From: SLQH01 sp964612995
Lineage (GTDB): Bacteria; Planctomycetota; UBA11346
DNA: 24,745 bases
Assembly (NCBI GenBank): GCA_964612995.1
Contig: CAZTGE010000055.1
Span: 1-24,745 of the forward strand
Direction of reading: 5' to 3'
Shown here: one piece after another, positions 15,610 to 24,745 of the stretch
Position numbering within the stretch: position 1 is the stretch's first letter
Layout of the letters: the number at the start of each line of letters is the position of its first letter
Notes under the pieces: model-generated
The model's input: only the letters and a program-made list of their open reading frames with translations
Databases searched by the model: none
Told to the model about the DNA's origin: nothing
Position numbers and translations under genes: made by a program

Positions 15610-16233
15610 TCAGGCCATCAGCTCGCGGACCACGTCCACGGCGCTGGCCGCATCGGGCGCGTAGCCGTCGGCGCCGATCTCGTCGCAGTACTCCTGGGTC
15701 ACCGGCGCGCCGCCGACGAGCACTTTGGCCCCGACCCCGGCGGCACCGAGCGCCTCCACGGTGGTCTTCATCGCCGGCATGGTGGTGGTCAGCAACGCAG
15801 AGAGGCCGACGATCTGGGCCCCATGCTCCCTGGCCGCGGTGACGAAAGTATCGGCCGGCACGTTGGTGCCGAGATCGACCACCGCGAAATTCGCCCCCTT
15901 GAGCATCATCGCGACCAGGTTCTTGCCGATGTCGTGGAGGTCGCCCTGGACCGTGCCGATCACCGCCGTCAGCTCGGGCCGGATGCCCGCATCGACCAGT
16001 GCCGGCTCGAGCTCGGCCATCGCCTCCTTCATCGCCCGCGCGGCGATCAGCACCTCGGGCACGAAGACCTGCCCCGCCTTGAAGCGCCGGCCGACATCGT
16101 CCATGCCGGCCAGGAGCGCCTGCAGGATCTCGCCTGGCGCGGTACCAGCGGCGAGAGCCGCCTTGGTTCCGGCCACCGCGGACGCGCGGTCACCCTTCTT
16201 GATCGCTTCGGTCAGATCGGCGAGGCTGGTCAT
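15610..16233 (-). CDS. Corrinoid methyltransferase cognate protein (MtaC/MtbC-type)
   Basis: This 207-residue protein carries methyl groups on bound cobamide between methyltransferases. A helical N-terminal cap (about 1-85, with LAGMDDVGRRFKAGQVFVPEVLIAARAMKEAM) precedes a Rossmann-like B12-binding domain. The latter has the cobalt-ligating motif GDLHDIGKN (D98, H100, G103), the nucleotide-loop region VGLSALLTTTMPAM (S145) and GGAPVT (174-179). All diagnostic residues are present. It lies between the UroD-type methyltransferase (57-base gap with a small hairpin) and DUF1638 (5-base gap). The methyl donor cannot be read from this protein alone. Confidence 0.96.
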   Translation of the reverse strand: MTSLADLTEAIKKGDRASAVAGTKAALAAGTAPGEILQALLAGMDDVGRRFKAGQVFVPEVLIAARAMKEAMAELEPALVDAGIRPELTAVIGTVQGDLHDIGKNLVAMMLKGANFAVVDLGTNVPADTFVTAAREHGAQIVGLSALLTTTMPAMKTTVEALGAAGVGAKVLVGGAPVTQEYCDEIGADGYAPDAASAVDVVRELMA

Positions 16234-16264
16234 CGGCTGCTCCTGATAGACGAATATGTATCGC

Positions 16265-16280
16265 CGGAGCCACCGCTCCG
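16265..16280 (-). other. Small hairpin between methyltransferase and corrinoid protein genes
   Basis: CGGAGC and GCTCCG form a 6-bp stem with a CACC loop in the 57-base gap. It could tune the relative expression of the two genes by RNA processing or partial termination; this is inference. Confidence 0.35.
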
Positions 16281-16290
16281 TCTTGCACTT

Positions 16291-17688
16291 TCACGCATCG
16301 TTCTGGCACTCTGGTGCGCACAGCGCCTCCAGCCCCTTGGCCCTGGCCGCCTCGACGAGCGCCGCGACCAACGTGGGCCGATCGGGTATGCGCGAGGCGA
16401 ACACCGGTCGCCCGTCGATGCAGATGCTCGGAACCCGTTCCACGCCCAGCGCCTGCATCCACCCCGGACCTTCCGGACTGACCAGCTTGCGCTCGTGGCG
16501 TTGCACCGGGATCCCACCCACGCCGATCGCCGCGTCGACCGCGTCGACCATGTACCGGCAGGGCGGACAGGTGGCCGAGTCGAGGGTGAGGACATCGACC
16601 ACCACCGCAGGAGCCGCAGCGTAATCGGGCAGGTCGATCGCCACGCTGGCAACGCTGGCGGGAACCGCCGCCGCGCGCGCCGCCGCACGCTGGTAGGGAT
16701 CGTGGACGATCGCGGCCACGGCGGCGATGTTCGCTGGCTGCGTGGCATAGGGCAGGTCGCAACCAGGAGCGAGGATGAAACCACGATCGCCGCCGGCATC
16801 GAGACAGCGCAGGGCATCGCGCTGACACGCGGCCGGATCGCCGGTGAGCAGCGGCCTGGTCAGGCCCAGATTGCCACCCAGGGCGGTATCGTGGCGCGCG
16901 CAAACGGCCGCGGCAGCGGCCAGATCGACGTTCTCATCCACGCTCAGCGCATCGCAGGCGCCGGCGCAGAGGACATCCAGATTGGCCGTGGCATCGCCGC
17001 AGACGAACAGGGCCACCGGCGCCCCGGCCGCATGCACCTCGGCATAGACCGTCTCCAGATGGGGACGGGCGAATTCCGCCGCTGTCTCGGGTGCGATCTG
17101 GCTGAGCATCGGGTCGACCACCGCGATCGCATCGCAGCCGGCGGCGAGATAGGCCTCGGCCGTCCGGGCCGCGACTGCCGCTGCGTGCACAACCACTTGC
17201 TGGACCCGATCCGGATCGTCGTACATGGCCAGGAACATGCCGGTGCCCATCAGATGCATGGCGAGGGTGAACGGCCCACAGACCAGACCGAACAGACCGG
17301 TCTGATCCGTGCACTGCTCGCGCATGCGCCGGGTCGCCTCCAGCACCAGCGGGATCCGCCCCGCGCCCAGATCGAAGGCCGGCAGTGCCGCGCCGGGCTC
17401 GCTGAGGGGGTGGCCGGTGACCGACGGCGGCGCCCGCTCCGCCCAGGCCACCGGGCATCCGAGGGCCTCGGCCTCGAGCTGGAGGTCGAACACCACCGGC
17501 AGGGCATCGGGGCGATAGGCCACACGCGCCGCACACAAGCCCGCAACGATGTGCTCGGCTGACTGCAGGTAGCTCTGGGCATCGACCCCGATCAGCTGCG
17601 CGGCGTGGACCCCGGTGAACGGCACCCAGGCCGGGCGCGGCGCCGCAAGCCGCCGCAACTGTGCCAGGAAGATCTCGCGTCCGGTCAT
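16291..17688 (-). CDS. UroD/MtaA-type methyltransferase fused to a thioredoxin-like domain
   Basis: This 465-residue protein has an N-terminal uroporphyrinogen-decarboxylase-like TIM barrel (about 1-335) of the MtaA/CmuA methyltransferase type. Visible parts are TGREIFLAQL, FDLQLEAEALGCPV, GLVCGPFTLAMHLMGT, AIAVVDPMLSQIAP, LFVCGDATANLD and GFILAPGCDLPYATQPANI. The usual zinc motif is HxC plus a distant Cys; here C230 and C310 are present but the His position is F228. Residues about 360-455 form a thioredoxin-like domain with CPPC (374-377) and VPS (419-421) at the cis-Pro position. It may move a methyl group between the corrinoid protein and an unknown donor or acceptor. ATG 17688 is supported by GGGAG eight bases upstream; the frame runs open further but without a ribosome site. 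Confidence 0.88.
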   Translation of the reverse strand: MTGREIFLAQLRRLAAPRPAWVPFTGVHAAQLIGVDAQSYLQSAEHIVAGLCAARVAYRPDALPVVFDLQLEAEALGCPVAWAERAPPSVTGHPLSEPGAALPAFDLGAGRIPLVLEATRRMREQCTDQTGLFGLVCGPFTLAMHLMGTGMFLAMYDDPDRVQQVVVHAAAVAARTAEAYLAAGCDAIAVVDPMLSQIAPETAAEFARPHLETVYAEVHAAGAPVALFVCGDATANLDVLCAGACDALSVDENVDLAAAAAVCARHDTALGGNLGLTRPLLTGDPAACQRDALRCLDAGGDRGFILAPGCDLPYATQPANIAAVAAIVHDPYQRAAARAAAVPASVASVAIDLPDYAAAPAVVVDVLTLDSATCPPCRYMVDAVDAAIGVGGIPVQRHERKLVSPEGPGWMQALGVERVPSICIDGRPVFASRIPDRPTLVAALVEAARAKGLEALCAPECQNDA

Positions 17689-17703
17689 GCAGCATACTCC
17701 CGG

Positions 17704-17730
17704 CGGCGACAGGTGGCAGGGGCGTCGCCG
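17704..17730 (-). promoter_or_regulatory. Hairpin in the leader of the corrinoid operon
   Basis: CGGCGAC and GTCGCCG form a 7-bp stem with a 13-base loop, ending just before the GGGAG ribosome site of the methyltransferase gene on the minus strand. It could influence translation initiation. I see no cobalamin riboswitch signature in this leader. Confidence 0.35.
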
Positions 17731-17917
17731 ACGATTCACAAGTATGGCACCGCACCGGTCGCCGTCTCGCCATCCATGACATATTTCTGGTAATCTGATG
17801 CGCTCGAACCCGCGATAGAGGAGAAGACGACCCCCGACGTCGGCCTCCTGCACAGGCGTCGACGAGACGAGGCCGGGATCAGGGAGGATCAATCGCCGAC
17901 TCCCCCCCACAACGCGA

Positions 17918-17947
17918 CGACCCCCGGACCAGGCGGTCCGGGGGTCG
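17918..17947 (-). terminator. Terminator hairpin after the chaperonin operon
   Basis: CGACCCCCGGACC (17918-17930) and GGTCCGGGGGTCG (17935-17947) form a perfect 13-bp stem with loop AGGC, 30 bases past the stop of the last groEL on the minus strand. No strong T-run follows. The rest of the 289-base gap (17689-17977) holds a 7-bp inverted repeat (17841-17875), a second copy of GACGACCCCCG (17826-17836), an AT-richer stretch near 17775-17800 that could hold the corrinoid-operon promoter, and nothing else I recognise. Confidence 0.75.
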
Positions 17948-17977
17948 CGCGATCCGCGTGGGGACGTCAGCCGGGGT

Positions 17978-19591
<1,614 letters not shown>

Positions 19592-19637
19592 TGTATGTGT
19601 CCTTGATGTTTTATTGATGGATTGTGGGGATCATCGC

Positions 19638-19663
19638 TGTGGCCGCCGCACACGGTGGCCACA
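19638..19663 (-). promoter_or_regulatory. Inverted repeat between groES and the second groEL
   Basis: TGTGGCC (19638-19644) and GGCCACA (19657-19663) form a 7-bp stem around a 12-base loop, five bases past the groES stop. It may act as partial terminator or RNA-processing point that sets different levels of groES and the tail-less groEL. Confidence 0.4.
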
Positions 19664-19668
19664 CGCGC

Positions 19669-19971
19669 TCAGCCGACCTTGGCGAGGATGTCGCTCTCGC
19701 GCAGGACGATCACGTCCTCGCCGTCGACGGTGATCTCGGTCCCGCCGTACTTGGCGAAGAGGACCACATCGCCGACCTTAACGTCGGGAGTGGCGCGCTC
19801 GCCGGAGTCGAGCTGCTTGCCGGGGCCGACGGCCACGACCTTGCCCTCCTGGGGCTTCTCCTTGGCGTTCTCGGGCAGGATGATCCCGCCAGCGGTGGCC
19901 TCCTCGGGCTCGGTGCGGATGACCACCACGCGGTCATCGAGGGGCTGGATGCTGATCTTGTTCTTGGCCAT
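19669..19971 (-). CDS. groES: Co-chaperonin GroES
   Basis: GroES is the heptameric lid of GroEL. The 100 residues show IQPLDDRVVVI, the mobile loop with EEATAGGIILPENAKEKP (about 23-40; GGIILP is the GroEL-binding part), GKVVAVGPGK and the closing GDVVLFAKYGGTEITVDGEDVIVLRESDILA. The length is normal. AGGAT upstream of the ATG is a modest ribosome site. It lies between the two groEL genes, 68 bases after the GGM-tailed copy and 77 before the other, so a single co-chaperonin could serve both. Confidence 0.97.
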   Translation of the reverse strand: MAKNKISIQPLDDRVVVIRTEPEEATAGGIILPENAKEKPQEGKVVAVGPGKQLDSGERATPDVKVGDVVLFAKYGGTEITVDGEDVIVLRESDILAKVG

Positions 19972-20039
19972 GTCTGTAATCCTGTGTCTGGACTGTTGAT
20001 TGAGTGGGTGATGAATGAAAGGAGCGCCTGTGGCGCGGG

Positions 20040-21695
<1,656 letters not shown>

Positions 21696-21735
21696 AAAGA
21701 CTTCTCCTCGAATGGCTTGGAATTGCTTGGCTGAA

Positions 21736-21780
21736 GTGACACGGTCACCTGGCAGGCCTGCCGCAATGCACGTAGCGTGC
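21736..21780. promoter_or_regulatory. Three consecutive palindromes upstream of groEL
   Basis: GTGAC/GTCAC with loop ACG (21736-21748), the perfect palindrome GGCAGGCCTGCC (21751-21762) and GCACG/CGTGC with loop TAG (21768-21780) lie 41-85 bases before the groEL ATG. Upstream of them is an AT-richer stretch (about 21781-21815) that could hold the promoter. They are candidates for a heat-shock operator or structured 5' leader; no known consensus is matched. Confidence 0.5.
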
Positions 21781-21879
21781 CACTTGATGTAAACTCATTG
21801 TTGAAAGGTGTTTTCTCTGGTCAGCGGTGTTTCGGCGCCTGTGCCGCAGCTGTCAGAACGACCGAGGCGAAATGCGTCA

Positions 21880-22221
21880 TCAGTCGCCGTTGGCGGCAGC
21901 GCTGGTCGATCTGGCCTTGCTGCCGGACCCGGTCGGCTTCGTTGTCTTCGCATCCTTGGCAGAGGATTTCTTCGCACCATCGCCGCTCGACGAATCGGCC
22001 GTCGTCGTCTCGCTCGTGGCCTTCTGCTGATAGTCGGCCGAGCGATTGTAGTCGGTCTCCCAGAAGCCGCTGCCGCGGAAGATGACCCCGCCACCGCCGC
22101 TGATCCGGCGGGTGAAACGCCGTGACCTGCATACCGGGCAGCGCTCGAGCGCGTCCTCGGTGATCGACTGGAAGATGTCCATCTCGCCACAGCGGGCGCA
22201 CTCATATTCGTAGGTCGGCAT
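21880..22221 (-). CDS. FmdB-family zinc-ribbon protein
   Basis: This 113-residue protein begins MPTYEYECARCGE and has the two CxxC/CPVC knuckles (C8, C11, C28, C31) of the FmdB-type regulatory zinc ribbon, followed by ISGGGGVIFRGSGFWETDYNR, the usual conserved Phe/Tyr-rich end of the domain. From about residue 62 onward it is a low-complexity tail rich in Ser, Thr, Lys and Ala, probably disordered. GAGGAGGAGG immediately upstream is a strong ribosome site. It runs in the same direction as the chaperonin genes and may be co-transcribed with them. Its molecular function is unknown; a regulatory role has been proposed for FmdB relatives. Confidence 0.92.
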   Translation of the reverse strand: MPTYEYECARCGEMDIFQSITEDALERCPVCRSRRFTRRISGGGGVIFRGSGFWETDYNRSADYQQKATSETTTADSSSGDGAKKSSAKDAKTTKPTGSGSKARSTSAAANGD

Positions 22222-22429
22222 CTGCCTCCTCCTCGGCCACGGTCACCACCGTAGGCTCGCTCAGTCCGGCCCTGGGTCGTGCGTCGACCCGGTCACATCG
22301 ACACGGCCGCCACGCGTATGCCAATTCCGTGCCGATGGGCCAGAATGGCGGCGTGCGATGAGAGCGGTTCCGCAGGCCGGATGAGGGAACCGGGCTTTAC
22401 TGCCCGCCGCGGTGCCCATCCTGCGCATC

Positions 22430-23143
22430 ATGCCGCAGCCGCTACGCGTCCTGATCACCGGTACCGATACTGGAGTTGGCAAGACCCACGTCACCCGACT
22501 GCTCGCACGTGGGCTGCGGCTGGCCGGTCGCCGGGTCTGGCTGCACAAGCTGGCCGCGGCGGGAGTCGAGACCGACGGCCGTTGGAGCGACGTGGAACAG
22601 CTGGCCGCACTCTGCGATGATGACCAGGATCCGCAAAGCATCTGCCCGATCCGCCTGCGCGAACCCTGCAGTCCACACCTGGCCGCCAGGCTCGAAGGAC
22701 GGACCATCGCGCTGGGCGAGCTGCTGGACAACCTGCAGGCACTGCGCGGCGAACATGACCTGCTGGTCGAGGGCGCCGGCGGTCTGTTGGTGCCGTTGAC
22801 GCACGAGCTGGAAACCGTGCTCGACGTCGCCCTGGCCGCCGGGCTCTCAGCGCTGGTGGTCACCCGGCCCCATCTGGGCACCCTCAATCACACCATGCTC
22901 ACCGTCGCGCAGCTGCGGCAGGCCGGCTGCGAGCCCCTGGGGCTGGTACTCAACCACCACGAGCCGGTGGCGGACTGCCCGGCGACCCGCACCGCCGCTG
23001 AAGAACTGCAGGCGCTCACCGGCCTGCCGCTGCTCGCCACCATCGGTCATGCCACCCGGCCCGACGACGCGGAACTGCGGCGTTTCGCGGTCAATTTCCT
23101 TGACCGCTGGCGTGACCCTGGGTCAATGTCACCGTGTACGTAG
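22430..23143 (+). CDS. bioD: Dethiobiotin synthetase
   Basis: BioD closes the ureido ring of dethiobiotin from diaminopelargonic acid, CO2 and ATP. The 237 residues contain Walker A GTDTGVGKT (11-19), K40 in WLHKLAAAG (the catalytic Lys region, usually MKPV.TG), SPHLAA, VEGAGGLLVPL, and the family hallmark RPHLGTLNHTMLTVAQLRQAGCEPLGLVLN. The Leu after K40 in place of Pro is mildly unusual. I chose ATG 22430; an in-frame GTG at 22412 would add six residues, and neither has a clear ribosome site. No bioA, bioB or bioF is present here, so the gene is separated from its pathway. It overlaps the DUF2062 gene by ten bases. Confidence 0.93.
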   Translation: MPQPLRVLITGTDTGVGKTHVTRLLARGLRLAGRRVWLHKLAAAGVETDGRWSDVEQLAALCDDDQDPQSICPIRLREPCSPHLAARLEGRTIALGELLDNLQALRGEHDLLVEGAGGLLVPLTHELETVLDVALAAGLSALVVTRPHLGTLNHTMLTVAQLRQAGCEPLGLVLNHHEPVADCPATRTAAEELQALTGLPLLATIGHATRPDDAELRRFAVNFLDRWRDPGSMSPCT

Positions 23144-23793
23144 GCCAGCCCCCGCCCACCCGCAAACGCCTGGGTTCACGCCTGCGGACCATGATCCGTC
23201 GGCGCTGGCGGCAGATCCTGCATCTGCACGATTCGCCGAACAACATCGCGTGGGGGGTGGTCCTCGGCAACATCATCGGCTGGCTGCCGATCATGGGTAT
23301 CCAGATGCCGGTGGCGGCGCTGTTCGCCTGGATCTGCCGGGTGAACATCGTCGCCGCGCTGGCCCTGGTCTGGCTGAGCAATCCCGCCACCTTCCTCGCC
23401 ATCTACTATGCCAATTACCGCGTCGGCTCGCTGTTGCTCGGCGGCTCGATCACCCGCGAGGAGATGAAGGCGATCTGGGACCGGATCTGGAGCATGCCCC
23501 TGTGGCAGGGCATCCAGCATTTCATGGTCGAATCCTTCGAGCGCCTGTTCCTGCCCATGGCCATCGGCGGGCTGATCATCGGGGTGCTGACCTCGATCCC
23601 ACTGTACTTCATCGCCCTGCGCGCGATCCGGCGCATCCAGCGCCAGCATTACGCCCAACGCCTGCACTGGGCCGGTCGCCTGGCGGCGCCACCGCCGCCA
23701 GCTCCGGGCACACCGGATGATGAACCTTCCTCGCCGACCCGCGTTGTCACTATCAGGCGTCGTCGTCGACCGCAACCGGAGCACCGCCCATGA
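23134..23793 (+). CDS. DUF2062 membrane protein
   Basis: This 219-residue protein matches DUF2062: HDSPNNIAWGVVLGNIIGWLPIMGIQMPVAAL, RVNIVAALALVWLSNPATF and YYANYRVGSLLLGG, with a further membrane pair at about 141-167. The N-terminus is basic (RKRLGSRLRTMIRRRWRQ). After residue 185 there is a Pro-rich stretch and an Arg-rich tail (RRRRRPQPEHRP), which is an addition to the compact family form. The function of DUF2062 is unknown. The GTG start at 23134 overlaps bioD and its stop overlaps the next ATG, so the three genes form an operon. Confidence 0.87.
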   Translation: MYVGQPPPTRKRLGSRLRTMIRRRWRQILHLHDSPNNIAWGVVLGNIIGWLPIMGIQMPVAALFAWICRVNIVAALALVWLSNPATFLAIYYANYRVGSLLLGGSITREEMKAIWDRIWSMPLWQGIQHFMVESFERLFLPMAIGGLIIGVLTSIPLYFIALRAIRRIQRQHYAQRLHWAGRLAAPPPPAPGTPDDEPSSPTRVVTIRRRRRPQPEHRP

Positions 23794-24569
23794 TCCGTCA
23801 TCTGCCGCGTCTGCTGCTGCTCGCATTCCTGGCCGCCCTACCGCTGGATGCCGCCACCACGAACGATGGAGCGACCCGGCTGGTGCCACGTCTGCGCGAA
23901 GGCCGGCGCCTGAGCGTCGATTTCACCATCACCAATCCCTACGACCGCGCGGTGCGGGTGAAGCGCCTGTTCTCGACCTGCGTGTGCTTCAAGCTGACCA
24001 TCGATCAGCGCTTCCTCCTGCCCCATGCCGAGGCCACGGTCTCGGTGGCGATCGACAACAGCAACACCTCCGGGCTGCAGACGCAGAAGATCTACATCGA
24101 GTTCACCGACCGACGACTGGAGTTGATCACCCGGACCCTGCAGTGGGTGGTGGTGCCCGACGTGGCGGTCGACAGCATCCCTCCCGCCGGACCCTTCGAT
24201 CGTCGCCCCGAGAGGGCGGTCCGCCGCAACGTCTACCTCTTCACCTCGCACGAACGACCGGACGAACTCCAACGGCTGCAGGAGATCATCCTGGTCTCCT
24301 CGCCCCCCCTCACCCGACCGGAGGGCGGCCTGAAGGTGACGCAGCTCGAGTACGACGGCTCGCTGTGGGACTGGCAGCAGCGACAGATCGACCCCGGCAC
24401 CGTCTTGCTCGTCGGCCGCGCCGCCGAGCCCGACACCAGGCTCGAGCCGCAGGTGCTCAAAGAGAAACTGATCGTCCACACCAATCACCCGCGGAAGGCG
24501 AAGATCGAACTGGGGATCTACACCGCGCTCGATTACAATGCGACCGACCCCTGGGCCGAGCTGCGCTGA
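23790..24569 (+). CDS. Exported DUF1573 protein
   Basis: This 259-residue protein has a signal peptide (about 1-21, MIRHLPRLLLLAFLAALPLDA) and then a DUF1573 immunoglobulin-like domain: VDFTITNPYDRAVRVKRL, the Cys motif STCVCF (C64, C66; usually SCGC in the family), LLPHAEATVSVAIDNSNTSG and KIYIEFTD. The remaining ~140 residues repeat the beta-rich style and end in KLIVHTNHPRKAKIELGI, probably a second such domain. It is likely periplasmic or surface-located; function is unknown. DUF1573 proteins are abundant in planctomycetes and Bacteroidota. The ATG overlaps the DUF2062 stop by four bases. A hairpin and repeat-like sequence follow. Confidence 0.88.
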   Translation: MIRHLPRLLLLAFLAALPLDAATTNDGATRLVPRLREGRRLSVDFTITNPYDRAVRVKRLFSTCVCFKLTIDQRFLLPHAEATVSVAIDNSNTSGLQTQKIYIEFTDRRLELITRTLQWVVVPDVAVDSIPPAGPFDRRPERAVRRNVYLFTSHERPDELQRLQEIILVSSPPLTRPEGGLKVTQLEYDGSLWDWQQRQIDPGTVLLVGRAAEPDTRLEPQVLKEKLIVHTNHPRKAKIELGIYTALDYNATDPWAELR

Positions 24570-24648
24570 GAGCCCGGGCTGGCATCCGACGGCAGAGGAC
24601 CTCTTCGGTCGAGAGCAGGAGCCGCCCTGGCTCACCAACGTTCAAGGC

Positions 24649-24676
24649 AACTGGCGCCGCGAAGCGGCGTCCAGTT
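24649..24676. repeat. Short-loop hairpin after the DUF1573 gene
   Basis: AACTGGCGCCGC pairs with GCGGCG-T-CCAGTT around a GAA loop, with one bulged T. The 12-bp stem and 3-nt GAA loop match the style of hairpins at 109-121 and 11924-11938. It lies 80 bases past the DUF1573 stop and could terminate the operon. Confidence 0.6.
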
Positions 24677-24729
24677 CACCGCCTTGTTCGATCGTAACTA
24701 CTCAGGCCTATTCCTGTGCTCTCATAAAC

Positions 24730-24745
24730 CACAGAGAACACAGAG
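24730..24745. repeat. Start of a CACAGAG repeat at the window edge
   Basis: CACAGAG-AA-CACAGAG gives two units with a nine-base period and runs to the last base of the window, so its full length is not visible. An inverted CTGTG occurs just upstream (24715-24719). The rest of 24570-24745 holds the hairpin at 24649-24676 and no gene that I can support. Confidence 0.45.

Noticed and set aside
21696..21879. CIRCE/HrcA operator upstream of groEL
   Set aside because: No TTAGCACTC-N9-GAGTGCTAA or near match on either strand; only other palindromes are present.
22366..22415. Cobalamin-riboswitch-like string before bioD (GGGAACC followed by ACTGCCC and GCGG)
   Set aside because: Only a short core resembles the riboswitch; the B12 box and the later conserved segments are missing, and the region runs straight into bioD. 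A CGGTTCC/GGAACCG dyad is present but unremarkable.

Overview
The window is high-GC bacterial DNA, densely coding, with short intergenic gaps, many stop/start overlaps and no tRNA, rRNA, CRISPR array or transposase that I can see. The gene content points to the PVC superphylum, most likely a planctomycete-like lineage. The supporting signs are a DUF1573 protein, a groEL-groES-groEL chaperonin cluster next to an FmdB-type zinc-ribbon gene, an RDD/SpoIIM/DUF4129/DUF4350/MoxR/DUF58 cluster, and a small membrane protein opening with a DENAFAPPQ-like segment. This placement is inference from family distribution and was not computed.

Layout: (1) 1-2037, minus strand: an unrecognised ~457-residue protein followed by a small membrane protein with a Cys-rich loop; a cluster of short-loop hairpins lies just past their 3' end. 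(2) 2213-4720, plus strand: panB (pantothenate synthesis), then an FHA-GAF-SpoIIE/PP2C signalling phosphatase. (3) 4809-11752, plus strand: a tightly packed operon of an RDD-SpoIIM fusion, a polytopic membrane protein, a DUF4129 protein, a DUF4350 lipoprotein, a MoxR AAA+ ATPase and a DUF58 protein. This is a MoxR-type envelope-associated module of poorly known function. (4) 11753-13247: a hairpin-rich spacer, a four-helix membrane protein, and thiol peroxidase tpx. (5) 13275-17688, minus strand: a corrinoid methyl-transfer operon. It encodes a UroD/MtaA-type methyltransferase fused to a thioredoxin-like domain, a corrinoid protein, a DUF1638 protein and a ferredoxin-ASKHA reductive activator. 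(6) 17978-22221, minus strand: fmdB-like gene, groEL with a GGM tail, groES, and a second groEL without the tail. (7) 22430-24569, plus strand: bioD, a DUF2062 membrane protein and an exported DUF1573 protein with overlapping ends, then a hairpin and the start of a CACAGAG repeat at the window edge.

The best candidate for an undescribed system is the corrinoid operon. It has a methyltransferase/thioredoxin fusion in which Phe replaces the first zinc-ligand His of the MtaA motif, and no separate substrate-specific methyltransferase lies beside it. The second is a dispersed family of hairpin elements. One copy lies across the start of the DUF4350 gene and encodes an unusually long leader before the lipobox; a related copy fills the spacer downstream of the DUF58 gene.
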